DNA from: UBA8199 sp964507045
Lineage (GTDB): Bacteria > Verrucomicrobiota > Verrucomicrobiia > Limisphaerales > UBA8199
Direction of reading: 5' to 3'
Length of the DNA stretch: 64,000 nt
NCBI GenBank assembly: GCA_964507045.1
Contig: CAZDOO010000016.1
Location: 1-64,000, forward strand
Position 1 is the first letter of the stretch; every line of letters begins with the position of its first letter. Of the stretch, positions 47,845 to 57,126 are shown piece by piece. The position numbers and the translations under genes are program-made. Under the pieces are notes generated by a model, which was given only the letters and a program-made list of their open reading frames with translations, searched no databases and was not told where the DNA came from.

Positions 47845-50460
47845 TCAGCGGACGAAGGTGGCCTTAACGCGCCTGGATTTGAGCACGTATGGACACCAGA
47901 TGAGGGCATGAAGAATGCCGCGAACGAGCTCCTTCGTTGATGCAGGATCAGGGCTGGCGGCCAGGTAGCCTATGCGGCCGCCTACGATCTCATCTATTAC
48001 CAGAATCAGGGCATTCCCGAGCAACAGCGCGATATAGACTCGGGGAAACCACCTGCGCTTGGAGAAGAACAGCCAAGCCGCCAGGAGGGTTAATCCGAAC
48101 AACAGGATATTACCCAGCACCTCGAAGATGAGCAGAGGGCCATACAGCGGATGATAATGCTCGCCGCCGGGAACAGCGACAGCCTGCCAGGCGGCGACGC
48201 CAAAGAAGCCCTCCCAATTCTTGAGCAGGGCCACCGGGCGCCATACCAGGCTGGAACACAATCCGAACCCCACAACGATCAGCCACCCTCCCAGCCCCTG
48301 CAGACGGGCTTCGTCGGGCGAGGCCGGGGGCAATACGGGAGGGGCCGCATTGCCGGCGAGCGCCGCCAGCCGCCCAAGCCATAAGCCGCCGGCCAACGTT
48401 GCCGCGCAGCCGAAGGCGGTCACAACCACCATCAGCCAGTTGAGCCGGGCCAGCACTGCCCCGGGCGAAGTGTCGTAGCGGTAGAGAGTGTCGCCCAGCA
48501 AGTTCTGCATTTCCTCCAGCTTGTCCAAATACCCCGGAACCTTCTCGGGCGGAACCGCCGCGGTCTTCGTCTCGCAATCGTAGTTGAACCGCACGACCGA
48601 ACTCGACGAACTCCGCCGGTAGTGAAAAGCAAAGGCCTCGCCTTCCACTTTATGCTCCACCGGGTTCAGGTTCCAACTGCTATCCGGCAGGTGAACGACT
48701 ACCGCCTGTTCGCGTTTGCACGGGTAAGGAAGCCTCAAAGGCATCTTTCGGAGGCGGGTATCGGGATCGGTCAGCATCCTCTCCAGGCTTTCGGAATAGA
48801 AGGATGCCGCCCATCGGTGATTCTCCTTGTCCTTCTCCCAAAGATTGCAGACCTCGTAATGCTCCGTCAGTTCGAGGACGTTCTGGGCCCGCTGGTCCTT
48901 GATCTGCGGCGAGCCCTGCTCTTTGATTCCCGGGTAGTAGCGCGCGTAGAAGTTGAGATAGTTCTTCGTAAGATCCTTCAGATCTGTCCGTGCCAGGAAC
49001 TCCCGCATGTTGTCCGCCTCCGCGCCCTGGTATGCGGTCTCAACGGTGAGCGAGGCCGGCGAGACGTAATCCTTCAGGCGAAAGGTCGAGGTGACGCGGG
49101 TGAGCGCGCTAGCGGCTGAGGGCGGAACGTCCTCCAGTGCATTGCCGCCCTGCTTGATGACCAGCGCTTTGCCCAACCGAGGTAGAGAGCGATTCCACAA
49201 CGAGCCACCCTGGTGCGCACAGGTGGGGTCGACCCAGACAGCCTTGCCGCCAAGCAGAACCTTCACCACCACGTGGTTGAAAGCGAACGGAGAGGGTAGA
49301 CTGCGCGCGACCGCGTCCCGAGCCGATGTGCTTACCAGCGCCGGATAGGCCTCAATATCCATCTCCCGCAGCAAGGTGCAGAGCAGGAGGGTCTTGGCCT
49401 TGCAGTCGCCATACCGCAAACGGAAGGTCTCGGAGGGATCGGCGGGCCGATAAGAATCCGGGCCCAGTTCGATGCCCGTGTAGCGCAGTTCATCCTGTAC
49501 GAACTCCAGCGCCGCGCGGGCTCGTTCTTCGACTGGGCGCGTACCCTCCCGCCATTTGCCAATCATGGCCTGTAGTTCCGGGGCAGGATTGGTCCTTTCT
49601 CCGGAATAAAGCGGCAACGCCCAGTCCACCACTCGGGACCAGTTATCGAAGTCGCTGAACTCCAGATACGGAAACGCTTCATAACCAAACGGCACATCGT
49701 CTTCGTACGGTATAGCCTCCACGTTCGTGAAATCCCATACCCGGGCCGTGCTGCCCCCGATCTGTTCCTGGCTGGGTGCGACCGGGGTCATATGCTGGCG
49801 GAAGTACAATGGTCTGTCAGTGGGCCAGATCACGCGCAGACGCTGGCGGTCCAGCGGCACGCTGCTTTGCACCACGAACTTCGCGGCATAGTGACCATTT
49901 AGGACGGGGTTGCCTCCCCGCAGGCTGTATGCGTACTCGAGCACGTCACCCACTCTCAGGTCTTCCACAAAAAGAACCACGCTCTTGTCGCCGGTGAACA
50001 GATGTCCGTCGAGATCCGGTTCCCGCTGTATGATGCGGACCTTCGCGAGGTCCAGTTTGTCCAGCACTCTCCCTTGCCGGTGAATCTGCACCCGGTGCAG
50101 CAGCAGTTCCTGAAAGCTAGGGTCAAAACCAAACGTCAGGCTCCCGCAGTCTTGCACGCCGGTTTCATTCTCCATGAGTTCAAGCACGCGAGTAAACTTC
50201 TCCTGCCGTTGCGGGTGTTGCTGCCATTCCCGAAGGAGATAGCGCACGCCTTCGGATTGTTTGCTCAACGACCGGTTCGTCGGCGCACTCCAGTCGCAAA
50301 GGCGCACCCACTCGGGAGGGGGCGTTACGCTGACGTTTGTAGGCTGACCCCACAAGCTGGCGGCGAAACAGAGAAACACCCCCAGCGCGAAAGCGTGGCT
50401 GCCCGACCGGGATGATACCTGGTCCGGCATGGAGTGGTCAGATGCGAGGTGGCAATCCAT
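47845..50460 (-). CDS. DUF3857/transglutaminase/DUF2569 fusion protein
   Basis: An 871-residue exported membrane protein. Signal peptide FALGVFLCFAASLWGQ; then a DUF3857-type beta-rich domain (about 70-270), a transglutaminase-like core with RYGDCKAKTLLLCTLLREM (Cys), AFNHVVVKV (His) and VDPTC (Asp), a second DUF3857-like region, and a C-terminal four-helix part LQGLGGWLIVVGFGLCSSLV onward, matching DUF2569. The Cys-His-Asp triad is intact. The role may be in envelope peptide or glycan handling. The gene sits, in opposite orientation, between thrS and a duplicated thrS 3' end, so it arrived by insertion. Start is ATG 50460 or ATG 50430. Confidence 0.85.
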   Translation of the reverse strand: MDCHLASDHSMPDQVSSRSGSHAFALGVFLCFAASLWGQPTNVSVTPPPEWVRLCDWSAPTNRSLSKQSEGVRYLLREWQQHPQRQEKFTRVLELMENETGVQDCGSLTFGFDPSFQELLLHRVQIHRQGRVLDKLDLAKVRIIQREPDLDGHLFTGDKSVVLFVEDLRVGDVLEYAYSLRGGNPVLNGHYAAKFVVQSSVPLDRQRLRVIWPTDRPLYFRQHMTPVAPSQEQIGGSTARVWDFTNVEAIPYEDDVPFGYEAFPYLEFSDFDNWSRVVDWALPLYSGERTNPAPELQAMIGKWREGTRPVEERARAALEFVQDELRYTGIELGPDSYRPADPSETFRLRYGDCKAKTLLLCTLLREMDIEAYPALVSTSARDAVARSLPSPFAFNHVVVKVLLGGKAVWVDPTCAHQGGSLWNRSLPRLGKALVIKQGGNALEDVPPSAASALTRVTSTFRLKDYVSPASLTVETAYQGAEADNMREFLARTDLKDLTKNYLNFYARYYPGIKEQGSPQIKDQRAQNVLELTEHYEVCNLWEKDKENHRWAASFYSESLERMLTDPDTRLRKMPLRLPYPCKREQAVVVHLPDSSWNLNPVEHKVEGEAFAFHYRRSSSSSVVRFNYDCETKTAAVPPEKVPGYLDKLEEMQNLLGDTLYRYDTSPGAVLARLNWLMVVVTAFGCAATLAGGLWLGRLAALAGNAAPPVLPPASPDEARLQGLGGWLIVVGFGLCSSLVWRPVALLKNWEGFFGVAAWQAVAVPGGEHYHPLYGPLLIFEVLGNILLFGLTLLAAWLFFSKRRWFPRVYIALLLGNALILVIDEIVGGRIGYLAASPDPASTKELVRGILHALIWCPYVLKSRRVKATFVR

Positions 50461-50667
50461 CTGTAATAACCTTGGAACTCTCTATTGTCTGCGCCATCGG
50501 AAATGGCATAAACCACACGCGGCCATTTGCAAAGCAATAAGCAACAGCCGTCCGGCGCGAGGCTGCGGCTCGCGACCAATAGCGTGGCAGCGCGACGCTA
50601 TGCCTGCCCCATTTGGACGAGCGAGTCGAAGAAGGGCAGGGAAGGTGTGGGGACTGCGGCGCAGCTT

Positions 50668-50907
50668 GTGCAGGAACTGCGCGCCGACCTGGTTCGCGCC
50701 GAGGGCGACTACAGCAACGACAAGATCAACGGCAAGATCCAGCAAGCCGAGCAGGCCAAGGTCCACACCATGCTGGTCGTCGGCCCGCGCGACCTGGCCG
50801 CCAACGCCGTCAGCGTCCGCGTCCACGGCAAAGGCAGCCTCGGCGCCAAGCCCAAGGCGGAAGTGGTGGCGGATATCCTGGCGGCGATCCGCGAGCGGAG
50901 GGCGTAG
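50668..50907 (+). pseudogene. thrS: Duplicated 3' end of thrS
   Basis: Eighty codons matching the end of thrS (47567-47806). I count 17 differing bases (about 93% identity), mostly synonymous, giving 4 amino-acid changes in 79. It encodes the tail of the anticodon-binding domain and has no start or catalytic part. The 2.9-kb insertion between the two copies carries the DUF3857 gene, so this is either the original thrS end displaced by the insertion or one brought in by it. Confidence 0.88.
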
Positions 50908-51143
50908 CGATCCCCTCGCTTAACAGAGCGTCACGAGCTATGGAATCCGGGCGAGGATGGCCTCGATCTTGGGCATCAGGTCCGGCAAGGTGTTAGTCAC
51001 AAATAACCTAGTGACGAATGTAAGCCGGCAGCAATTTCTGACAAGGGCAATCTTGCCGCGGTTGAACCCGATCCTCGATCCGGCTATTCTAAAAGGGTGG
51101 CCATTGAACCCACTTGGGACAGAGAAGGCACGCCGAGCAACAA
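50908..51143. other. Gap with a possible gene remnant
   Basis: No intact gene. On the minus strand, from about 51090 down to a TAG at 50938-50940, an open frame without a start codon ends in TLPDLMPKIEAILARIP, which looks like the C-terminal tail of a real protein and may be a remnant left by the rearrangement at thrS. The evidence is weak. Confidence 0.25.
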
Positions 51144-51716
51144 ATGAAGCCGACTATTCCGGCGCAGGCGGCGGCATTGGTGATTGATGTGCAGACGGGC
51201 TTGTTCGGCGCCAAGCCCCCGCCATTCGAGGCCGAGGCCGTCATCGCTCGCATCAACGCAGTCACGGCACAGGCTCGACAGGCCGGCGCCCCGGTTATCT
51301 TTATCCAACACGACAGCGAACCGTCCGAGCCAGACTTGGTTCCATTCAGCGAAGGCTGGAAGCTGCATCCGAAGCTTGAGGTCCGCCCCGGCGAGTTGGT
51401 GATCCGCAAGACCACCTGCGACGCGTTCTACGGCACCGCGCTCGAATCGGAGCTTCGCTCCCGCGGCATCACCACCCTGCTGCTGATGGGCTTCGCCACC
51501 GACTTCTGTGTTGACTCAACTCTCCGCAACGCGCTGAGCAAGGACTTCAGTGTCATCGTCGTTGCCGATGCGCATACGACGGCGGATGATCCGATTCTTA
51601 AGGCAGAGTTGGTCATCAAGCACCATAACTGGGCATGGGCCAATTGCATTTCCCGCAAGGGCGTAACCATCCTCAAGGCCAGCGAGGTCCGCTTCCCAGC
51701 CGCCGCTGCGACCTGA
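51144..51716 (+). CDS. Isochorismatase-family cysteine hydrolase
   Basis: A 190-residue hydrolase. Catalytic triad of the family: Asp in ALVIDVQTGLFG, Lys in LVIRKTTCDAF, Cys in GFATDFCVDST. The length is normal. Substrates in this family range from isochorismate to nicotinamide and N-carbamoyl compounds; here none can be fixed, as there is no siderophore or NAD gene nearby. ATG 51144 is chosen over an upstream frame that lacks family sequence. Confidence 0.9.
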   Translation: MKPTIPAQAAALVIDVQTGLFGAKPPPFEAEAVIARINAVTAQARQAGAPVIFIQHDSEPSEPDLVPFSEGWKLHPKLEVRPGELVIRKTTCDAFYGTALESELRSRGITTLLLMGFATDFCVDSTLRNALSKDFSVIVVADAHTTADDPILKAELVIKHHNWAWANCISRKGVTILKASEVRFPAAAAT

Positions 51717-51720
51717 TTCA

Positions 51721-51796
51721 GGGCGAGCGTCCGCGCGAGCCCTGATTTTCGCCGGCCTCCAGAGAAGTTTGGGCTCGCGGGGACGCTCGCCCTCCC
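51721..51796. repeat. Dispersed inverted element GAGCGTCC, copy 2
   Basis: GGGCGAGCGTCC (51721-51732) faces GGACGCTCGCCC (51781-51792), with CGCGAGCCC and GGGCTCGCG just inside. Related to the copy at 40113-40192. It lies between convergent genes and could also act as a terminator-like stem. Confidence 0.7.
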
Positions 51797-51803
51797 AACC
51801 GGT

Positions 51804-52229
51804 TCAAGCCAGTTTCTTCAGCACTGCGGCGGCTCGCTTCGCGTCCTTCTCCGTATCCAACGCCACGTGCAGCAAGCACCTCTTGCCGATGGCGGCCGCC
51901 GAGAGTCCGCGCAGGTTGATGCCGGCTTCGGCCAGCGCCCGGGTTAGCTTTGCGCCCATTCCCGGCTGATCGTCCCCTTCGACGCGGACGGAATGCAGGC
52001 CGTCGGTCTTCTGGAAACCGGCCTCGTCCGCCGCTTTGATCTGTTTGGCTCCGTTCAGCGGCGTGACGAACACCACCCCGCTGCCGCGCTGCTCCGGCGC
52101 CCGGCGGGCGAGCACGAACTCCAGATTCGCCCCTGCCGCGGCCAGTGCCGCAAGTTTGTCCGCCAAGGCCCCGGGCCGGTCATCAATGATCGCCGCCCAC
52201 GTCTCCGCTCGGCATATTTTGAGTTTCAT
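51804..52229 (-). CDS. ACT-domain protein
   Basis: A 141-residue protein with two ACT-like units: residues about 10-65 (WAAIIDDRPGALADKLAALA, ANLEFVLARR) and about 78-138 (HSVRVEGDDQPGMGAKLTRA, GINLRGLSAAAIG). The RPGAL and QPGMG turns are the usual ACT ligand-binding loops. Such stand-alone double ACT proteins are thought to sense amino acids. It converges with the isochorismatase-like gene across the 51721 element. Confidence 0.82.
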   Translation of the reverse strand: MKLKICRAETWAAIIDDRPGALADKLAALAAAGANLEFVLARRAPEQRGSGVVFVTPLNGAKQIKAADEAGFQKTDGLHSVRVEGDDQPGMGAKLTRALAEAGINLRGLSAAAIGKRCLLHVALDTEKDAKRAAAVLKKLA

Positions 52230-52318
52230 GGCTCACCTTTGGTTGGTTGTTGCTGTCCCAACCCCTACACTATCTCACATGCCCGGCTGCTTGGCCATTG
52301 AAAACCAGCCCTGCTTCC

Positions 52319-53644
52319 TTACTGGTGGCAATTTCCCAGACTCAGCAGCACCCCTTGCCCCCCCGTCAGCCACAACCCGTTCTTCTGGTCAAGGTCAGAC
52401 CGGGCGCCATCTACGGCGGAGACGACCTGGATGGAGCGGCACGGCACTTTGGTTGTCAGTGTGAACATCGCCGACCGTTCCAAACTCAGGTTCACGATCA
52501 TAACGTAAGCCTCGCCATTAGCGTGGCTGAATTCTCCGACCATGACCGGCGTCGGGCAGGCAACCGCTTCCACCAGTTTGCCCGGCAGCAGCGGCAGACC
52601 CTCCGCCGGCGCCGGCGCGCTGAAGAACACGCCGGTCGAAGTCAGCCGGCTCATGACCGGCGCGAGCGCGGCCACCTGCGAGTTGACGTCCCGCAGGTAA
52701 ACCCAGGTGAGGGTCTTGCGGTCTGCGGGGTCAATGGGCGTGTGCTTGTAACCGGACCCATAGTAGTTGTACCACGTGACGCCCCGATACCCGGCCGCCA
52801 GCGTCGTGTAGGCCTGGAACTGGAGGTTGGCGACCGAGGGGATGGGCGTTTGGGGCCGGATTTGATTGGCGGAAACAATGTTCAGGCAGGGAAGCTGATG
52901 CTCCAGCGCCACGCGCCGCACCTCCAGGAGATTGCGGTAATAGCTGGCCGCCTTGTCTTTGTTCTTAAGGTCGTCCGAGTATTGCACCATGTAGTTGTCG
53001 TAGCTGATCACCTGCGGCTTCACCTCCGCCACGAAGCGTTCCAGGTATTCGGTGTAATTGGAGGTGCCGAGCTGGGACATGTCCGGCGCACCGAGGGTGG
53101 CGTAGTCGGGAAACAGGTTGATGTACGCCAGCTTGCCTGGGGCATACTTCCTCACCGCCGCCACCGCCTTGCCCAGGGCCGGGAAGTCCCTGATCCCCGG
53201 TTCGTCCATGATGAAGTAACCCTTCAGCGCGGGGCTCTTACCCGCCGCGCGAATGATCTGCCGGATGCGCTGCTCGATCGCCGCATCGGAGAGTCTCCTC
53301 CACGCGCGCTGGTATGGCGGGGAAGAGGTGTCCTGGTCTGGCACCAGGACCAGGGCGCCAAGGCCGAGCTTCTTGCAGCGCCGGAGGTCCTTGGGCCAGA
53401 CAAAGCCGGCCATGTTAAAATGGCAATCGGCGACGCTCTCCAGCCCGCTTTGGCGGTGGTCGGTATAGGGCTTCACCCAGCCGTGATACGGACTCCAGGG
53501 GAGGATGGGGAAGAAGTCGGGTTGGGTAATGTCGCTGGCATTGAGCCCGCTTCCGGTCGCGCCCAACGAACCGGCGGCCAGCAAGAGGCTCAACCCGCCC
53601 AATACCCAGGGAATTCTCCAGAGATTGATGCAGAATCGTTTCAT
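52319..53644 (-). CDS. Exported glycoside-hydrolase-like protein
   Basis: A 441-residue protein. ATG 53644 gives a signal peptide (WVLGGLSLLLAAGSLGATG). The mature protein shows a TIM-barrel pattern: MAGFVWPKDLRRCKKLGLGA, LKGYFIMDEPGIRDFP (Glu after a strand, a candidate acid/base), KLAYINLFPDY, QVISYDNYMV, AAGYRGVTWYNYYGSGYKH. A C-terminal beta domain follows. This matches putative beta-galactosidase/GH-like proteins, but no numbered family is assigned. It would act on extracellular glycans, as the sulfatase may. Confidence 0.7.
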   Translation of the reverse strand: MKRFCINLWRIPWVLGGLSLLLAAGSLGATGSGLNASDITQPDFFPILPWSPYHGWVKPYTDHRQSGLESVADCHFNMAGFVWPKDLRRCKKLGLGALVLVPDQDTSSPPYQRAWRRLSDAAIEQRIRQIIRAAGKSPALKGYFIMDEPGIRDFPALGKAVAAVRKYAPGKLAYINLFPDYATLGAPDMSQLGTSNYTEYLERFVAEVKPQVISYDNYMVQYSDDLKNKDKAASYYRNLLEVRRVALEHQLPCLNIVSANQIRPQTPIPSVANLQFQAYTTLAAGYRGVTWYNYYGSGYKHTPIDPADRKTLTWVYLRDVNSQVAALAPVMSRLTSTGVFFSAPAPAEGLPLLPGKLVEAVACPTPVMVGEFSHANGEAYVMIVNLSLERSAMFTLTTKVPCRSIQVVSAVDGARSDLDQKNGLWLTGGQGVLLSLGNCHQ

Positions 53645-53774
53645 GGTTTGCCAGGGTAGTTCAGAGTTCAGGGCGGCAGTTTCCTCGCGCCGCGGGTGGC
53701 GAGTCAAGCACGGGGAGCAGTTGGAGCCCAATTCAGTGCTTGCCACCAGGGGGATTTGCTCTAGAAGCTCTGAA

Positions 53775-55832
53775 ATGTTTCAGCGCCGTTTGTTTTACCC
53801 GCTCCGGGCAATAGTCCTTGCGGCCGGCTCGTTCGTGGCTTTGGCCGCCGACGATGCGGGCGCCAAAGACCGCGGCGCACCGCCGGAGCTTCAGCCGCAG
53901 ATTGACGTGGCCATTGCCAAAGTCAAACCGGCCCTGGTGCGGATCCGGGTCGTGGCCACCGACTACAGCGAAGGGCGCGAGACGAAGGCGCAGGAGGTGG
54001 GCAGCGGCGCCATCATCACCAAGGACGGCTATCTGGTTACCAACCATCATGTTGCCGGCCACGCCGTGCGCATGTTCTGCACGCTCTGGAACCGGGAGGA
54101 AATCGAGGCCGAACTGATCGGCACCGATCCCCTCACGGATATCGCGGTGCTCAAGCTCAAGCCGGAGCGCCCGGTCGAGTTCTCAACCGCCAGCTTCGGG
54201 GATTCCACAAAGGTCGAGGTGGGCGAATACGTGCTGGCGATGGGCAGCCCCATGGCCATCTCCCAGTCCGTCACGCTCGGCATTATCAGCAATCCCGAGA
54301 TGATGATGCCGCGGTTTTGGAGCGCGCGCCGGCGCCTGCAGCTGGACGGCGAGGATGTCGGCTCGCTGGTGCGCTGGCTGGGCCACGATGCCGCGATCTA
54401 TGGCGGCAACTCCGGCGGCCCGCTGGTCAACTTGCGCGGCGAAATCATCGGCATCAATGAAATGAGCTACGGCCTGGGCGGCGCAATCCCCGGCAACCTC
54501 GCCCGGAGCGTCGCCGACCAGCTCATGACCAACGGCCAGGTCCGGCGAAGCTGGCTCGGGCTGGACGTCCAGCCGCTCTTCAAGCGCTTCCAGGACCAGC
54601 ACGGGGTTCTGATCAGCGGCGTCCTGGAAAACTCGCCGGCGGCCCAGGCGGGCTTCAAGCCGGGCGATCTGCTTCTGCGCATGGGCGGCACCGCCACCGA
54701 TGTCCGCTTCGACGAGCAAATGCCTGACTTCATGCTGTTGATGACCAGCCTGCCTGTCGGCCAGCCGGTCAAAGCGGTCGTTAAACGCGATGGCAAAGAA
54801 CTCACGCTCCAGCCCGTTCCGCTCGATCGCGGGGAGGTCTATCCCCCGCAGCAGGAACTCCGCGAGTGGGGGTTGACGGCGCGGGACTTCTCGAACCTGC
54901 TGGCCAAGGAAATGAAGCGCGCCGCGCCGGGGGGCGCGCTGGTCACTTCCGTCCGCCCCGGCGGACCGGCGGGCAGCGCCAAACCTTCGCTTCAACCCAA
55001 AGATGTGATTGTGGAGGTGAACCAACAGCCGGTGAAGAATACCGGGGACCTGATCGCCCTGACGCGCAAGCTGACGGCGGGTCACACCGAACCGGTGCCG
55101 GCGACGGTTACCTTCGAGCGCAAGGCAGCCCGCTACCTGGCCGTCGTCCAGGTGGGCCTCGAGGAGCTCAAAGACCCCGGCCTCGAGGTCACCAAGGCCT
55201 GGCTGCCGGTCGAGACCCATGTCGTCAGCCGCGAGATCGCCAAACAGCTTGGCCAGCCGGCTCTGAAGGGCTTCTACGTCACGCGCGTCTATCCCGGCAC
55301 GACCGCCGACAAGGCCGGGCTCAAAGCCGGCGACTTCATCACGGCCGTGGACGGCGGCAAGTTGTCGGCCTCCGACTCCGAGTATGAAGACGAGCTGTCC
55401 TCGCTGATCCGGCAATACGATATTGGCAAGACGGTCGAGTTAACCGTCTTGCGCGACAAGCAAGAGCTCCGGGTCCCGGTCGAACTGGCCCGCTCCCCGC
55501 GCCTGCAGCGGGAGATGAAGAAATACCGCAACGACGACTTTGAGTTCACCGCCCGCGACGTGTCCTTCTTTGACGCGGTCGAAGAGCAATGGGACAACGA
55601 TCAGAAGGGCGCGCTGGTGGAGTCTGTCAAGAGCGGCAGTTGGGCCGAGCTCGGGTCGCTGACAGAGGGCGACCTGATCCTGGAAGTGGACGGTCGCCCC
55701 GTGGACAAAGTGGACACGCTCCGGGCCGAACTGGAGCGAGCGGCCACCGGCAAAGCCAAGACCGTCGTCATCAAGGTGCTGCGCGGCATCCACTGCTCTT
55801 ACCTGGAAATAGAACCGAACTGGAAGCATTAA
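53775..55832 (+). CDS. DegP/HtrA-type serine protease with four PDZ-like domains
   Basis: A 685-residue exported protease. ATG 53775 starts a signal peptide (LRAIVLAAGSFVALAADD); the frame upstream is not coding. The trypsin-like domain has the triad His (VTNHHVAGHA), Asp (LTDIAVLKLK) and Ser (YGGNSGGPLV). Four PDZ-like units follow, beginning near RRSWLGLDVQPLF, GGALVTSVRPGGPAG, GFYVTRVYPGTTADKAGL and GALVESVKSGSWAELG. Two PDZ domains is the usual number, so this one is extended. It would degrade or refold periplasmic proteins. The next gene, 20 bases on, encodes a protein with the same fold but without the active site. Confidence 0.9.
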   Translation: MFQRRLFYPLRAIVLAAGSFVALAADDAGAKDRGAPPELQPQIDVAIAKVKPALVRIRVVATDYSEGRETKAQEVGSGAIITKDGYLVTNHHVAGHAVRMFCTLWNREEIEAELIGTDPLTDIAVLKLKPERPVEFSTASFGDSTKVEVGEYVLAMGSPMAISQSVTLGIISNPEMMMPRFWSARRRLQLDGEDVGSLVRWLGHDAAIYGGNSGGPLVNLRGEIIGINEMSYGLGGAIPGNLARSVADQLMTNGQVRRSWLGLDVQPLFKRFQDQHGVLISGVLENSPAAQAGFKPGDLLLRMGGTATDVRFDEQMPDFMLLMTSLPVGQPVKAVVKRDGKELTLQPVPLDRGEVYPPQQELREWGLTARDFSNLLAKEMKRAAPGGALVTSVRPGGPAGSAKPSLQPKDVIVEVNQQPVKNTGDLIALTRKLTAGHTEPVPATVTFERKAARYLAVVQVGLEELKDPGLEVTKAWLPVETHVVSREIAKQLGQPALKGFYVTRVYPGTTADKAGLKAGDFITAVDGGKLSASDSEYEDELSSLIRQYDIGKTVELTVLRDKQELRVPVELARSPRLQREMKKYRNDDFEFTARDVSFFDAVEEQWDNDQKGALVESVKSGSWAELGSLTEGDLILEVDGRPVDKVDTLRAELERAATGKAKTVVIKVLRGIHCSYLEIEPNWKH

Positions 55833-55852
55833 CCTCTAGCCAAAAAACGCTT

Positions 55853-56689
55853 ATGCATTGCCCCTCTAGTCTATTACGTCTGGCCCTCGCCCTCGCGCTA
55901 GTCGGCCTGGCCAATCCCACCCGAGCCGACGAGTTGGCCGAGAAAGGCCGGAACATCTTCAAACAACACCAGCAAGCGGTCGTCACCGTGCAAGTGGTGC
56001 TGAAGATCTCCTACTCCGGCGCGTCGAAATCGAGCGAGAACCGGCAGGAACTCACGGGCACCGTGGTGGATCCCTCCGGCCTGACCGTGCTCGCCCTCTC
56101 GGCGTGCGACCCGAGCGAGATGTACCAGCGCATGATGGCCGACCAGGGCTCCCAGAACAAACTGGAGACAGAGGTGACCGACATAAGGATTCTGCTGACG
56201 GACGGCACGGAACTGCCGGCCGAGATCGTGTTGCGCGACAAGGACCTCGACCTGGCGTTCATCCGGCCCAAGACCAGGCCCGCCAACCCCATGGCCGCGG
56301 TGGACCTGGCCAAAACCTCGCCGGCGCAAGTGCTCGACCAGGTCATCACCCTCAATCGCCTCAACAGCGCCGCCGGCCGCGCCTACGCCGCCTCGGTGGA
56401 GCGCATCACGGCGGTCCTCCAGAAACCGCGCACCTTCTACATCCCGGACAGCAACATGACCTCCACCACCCTCGGCTCGCCGGCCTTTGCCCTCGACGGC
56501 AACCTCGTCGGCGTCATGGTCATGCGCGCCGTCACCGCCAAGGGCAGCGGCGGCCGCAACTACCGCGACAACCTGACCAGCATCATCCTGCCCGCCGAAG
56601 ACATCCTCAAAGCCGCCAGGCAGGCCCCCGAAGCCAAGGGCGAGCCCGAGAAGAAGGAAGAACCAAAGGACGCCAAGCCGGCCAAGTAG
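55853..56689 (+). CDS. Catalytically degenerate trypsin-like (HtrA-fold) protein
   Basis: A 278-residue exported protein, signal peptide LLRLALALALVGLANPTRA. It keeps the S1C scaffold: KHQQAVVTVQVVLK-like QQAVVTVQVVLKIS, TGTVVDPSGLTVLALSACDP where the catalytic His should be, DKDLDLAFIRPK (Asp kept) and TSTTLGSPAFALDGNLVGVM where GNSGGP should be. His is lost and the Ser loop is altered, so it should not cleave peptides. It follows the DegP-type gene by 20 bases and is probably its binding partner or adaptor. The Lys/Glu-rich tail (EPEKKEEPKDAKPAK) is likely disordered. Confidence 0.75.
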   Translation: MHCPSSLLRLALALALVGLANPTRADELAEKGRNIFKQHQQAVVTVQVVLKISYSGASKSSENRQELTGTVVDPSGLTVLALSACDPSEMYQRMMADQGSQNKLETEVTDIRILLTDGTELPAEIVLRDKDLDLAFIRPKTRPANPMAAVDLAKTSPAQVLDQVITLNRLNSAAGRAYAASVERITAVLQKPRTFYIPDSNMTSTTLGSPAFALDGNLVGVMVMRAVTAKGSGGRNYRDNLTSIILPAEDILKAARQAPEAKGEPEKKEEPKDAKPAK

Positions 56690-56704
56690 GCGAATGCTGA
56701 ATCC

Positions 56705-56879
56705 GTGAATTCCTTTGGGATTGGCCGGCCCGGGCGGCCCGGAATGCGGGTCAGGCTCAGACCCGGACAATACCCCCCTCTCTGCTGGCTCACCTCACCC
56801 TATCCTCACCGTCACCTCACCGTAGAACCTCTGCAAACTTTGCAGAGGTTCAACGGTGAGGATACGGGGGGGCTACGGT
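56705..56879 (+). repeat. Dispersed hairpin element, copy 2
   Basis: Aligns with the 36741 copy over its whole length, including GATTGGCCGGCCCGGGCGGC and GAACCTCTGCAAA/TTTGCAGAGGTTC, with shorter and less regular CTCACCG arms. Same orientation and likewise upstream of a plus-strand gene (recQ, 248 bases on). From 56690 to 57126 no gene is seen. Confidence 0.8.
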
Positions 56880-57126
56880 GCGGGTGGGGTGGAGATACGC
56901 AGCTCGGGCACATCGCTCCAATCGGCGAGCGAGAAGCGCGGGTTTCTTTGCGCCACCACTGGCGCAGGCACGTGCGGAGCATTGCAGCGTTCACGCGGCG
57001 TTTAACCCGGCTGGAGGTGCTTCGTTCAACCAGGAATCCTGAGGCAACACATTTCGAACTGTTTGGTCGGGCCTGTGGCGGGTTTGCCGCGTGCATTGGC
57101 TCCCGGTTTTGCTATAGATTGCCTGC

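Noticed and set aside
50937..51090. Minus-strand gene ending in TLPDLMPKIEAILARIP
   Set aside because: No start codon and fewer than 60 residues; at best a remnant. Noted under the gap entry, not called as a gene.
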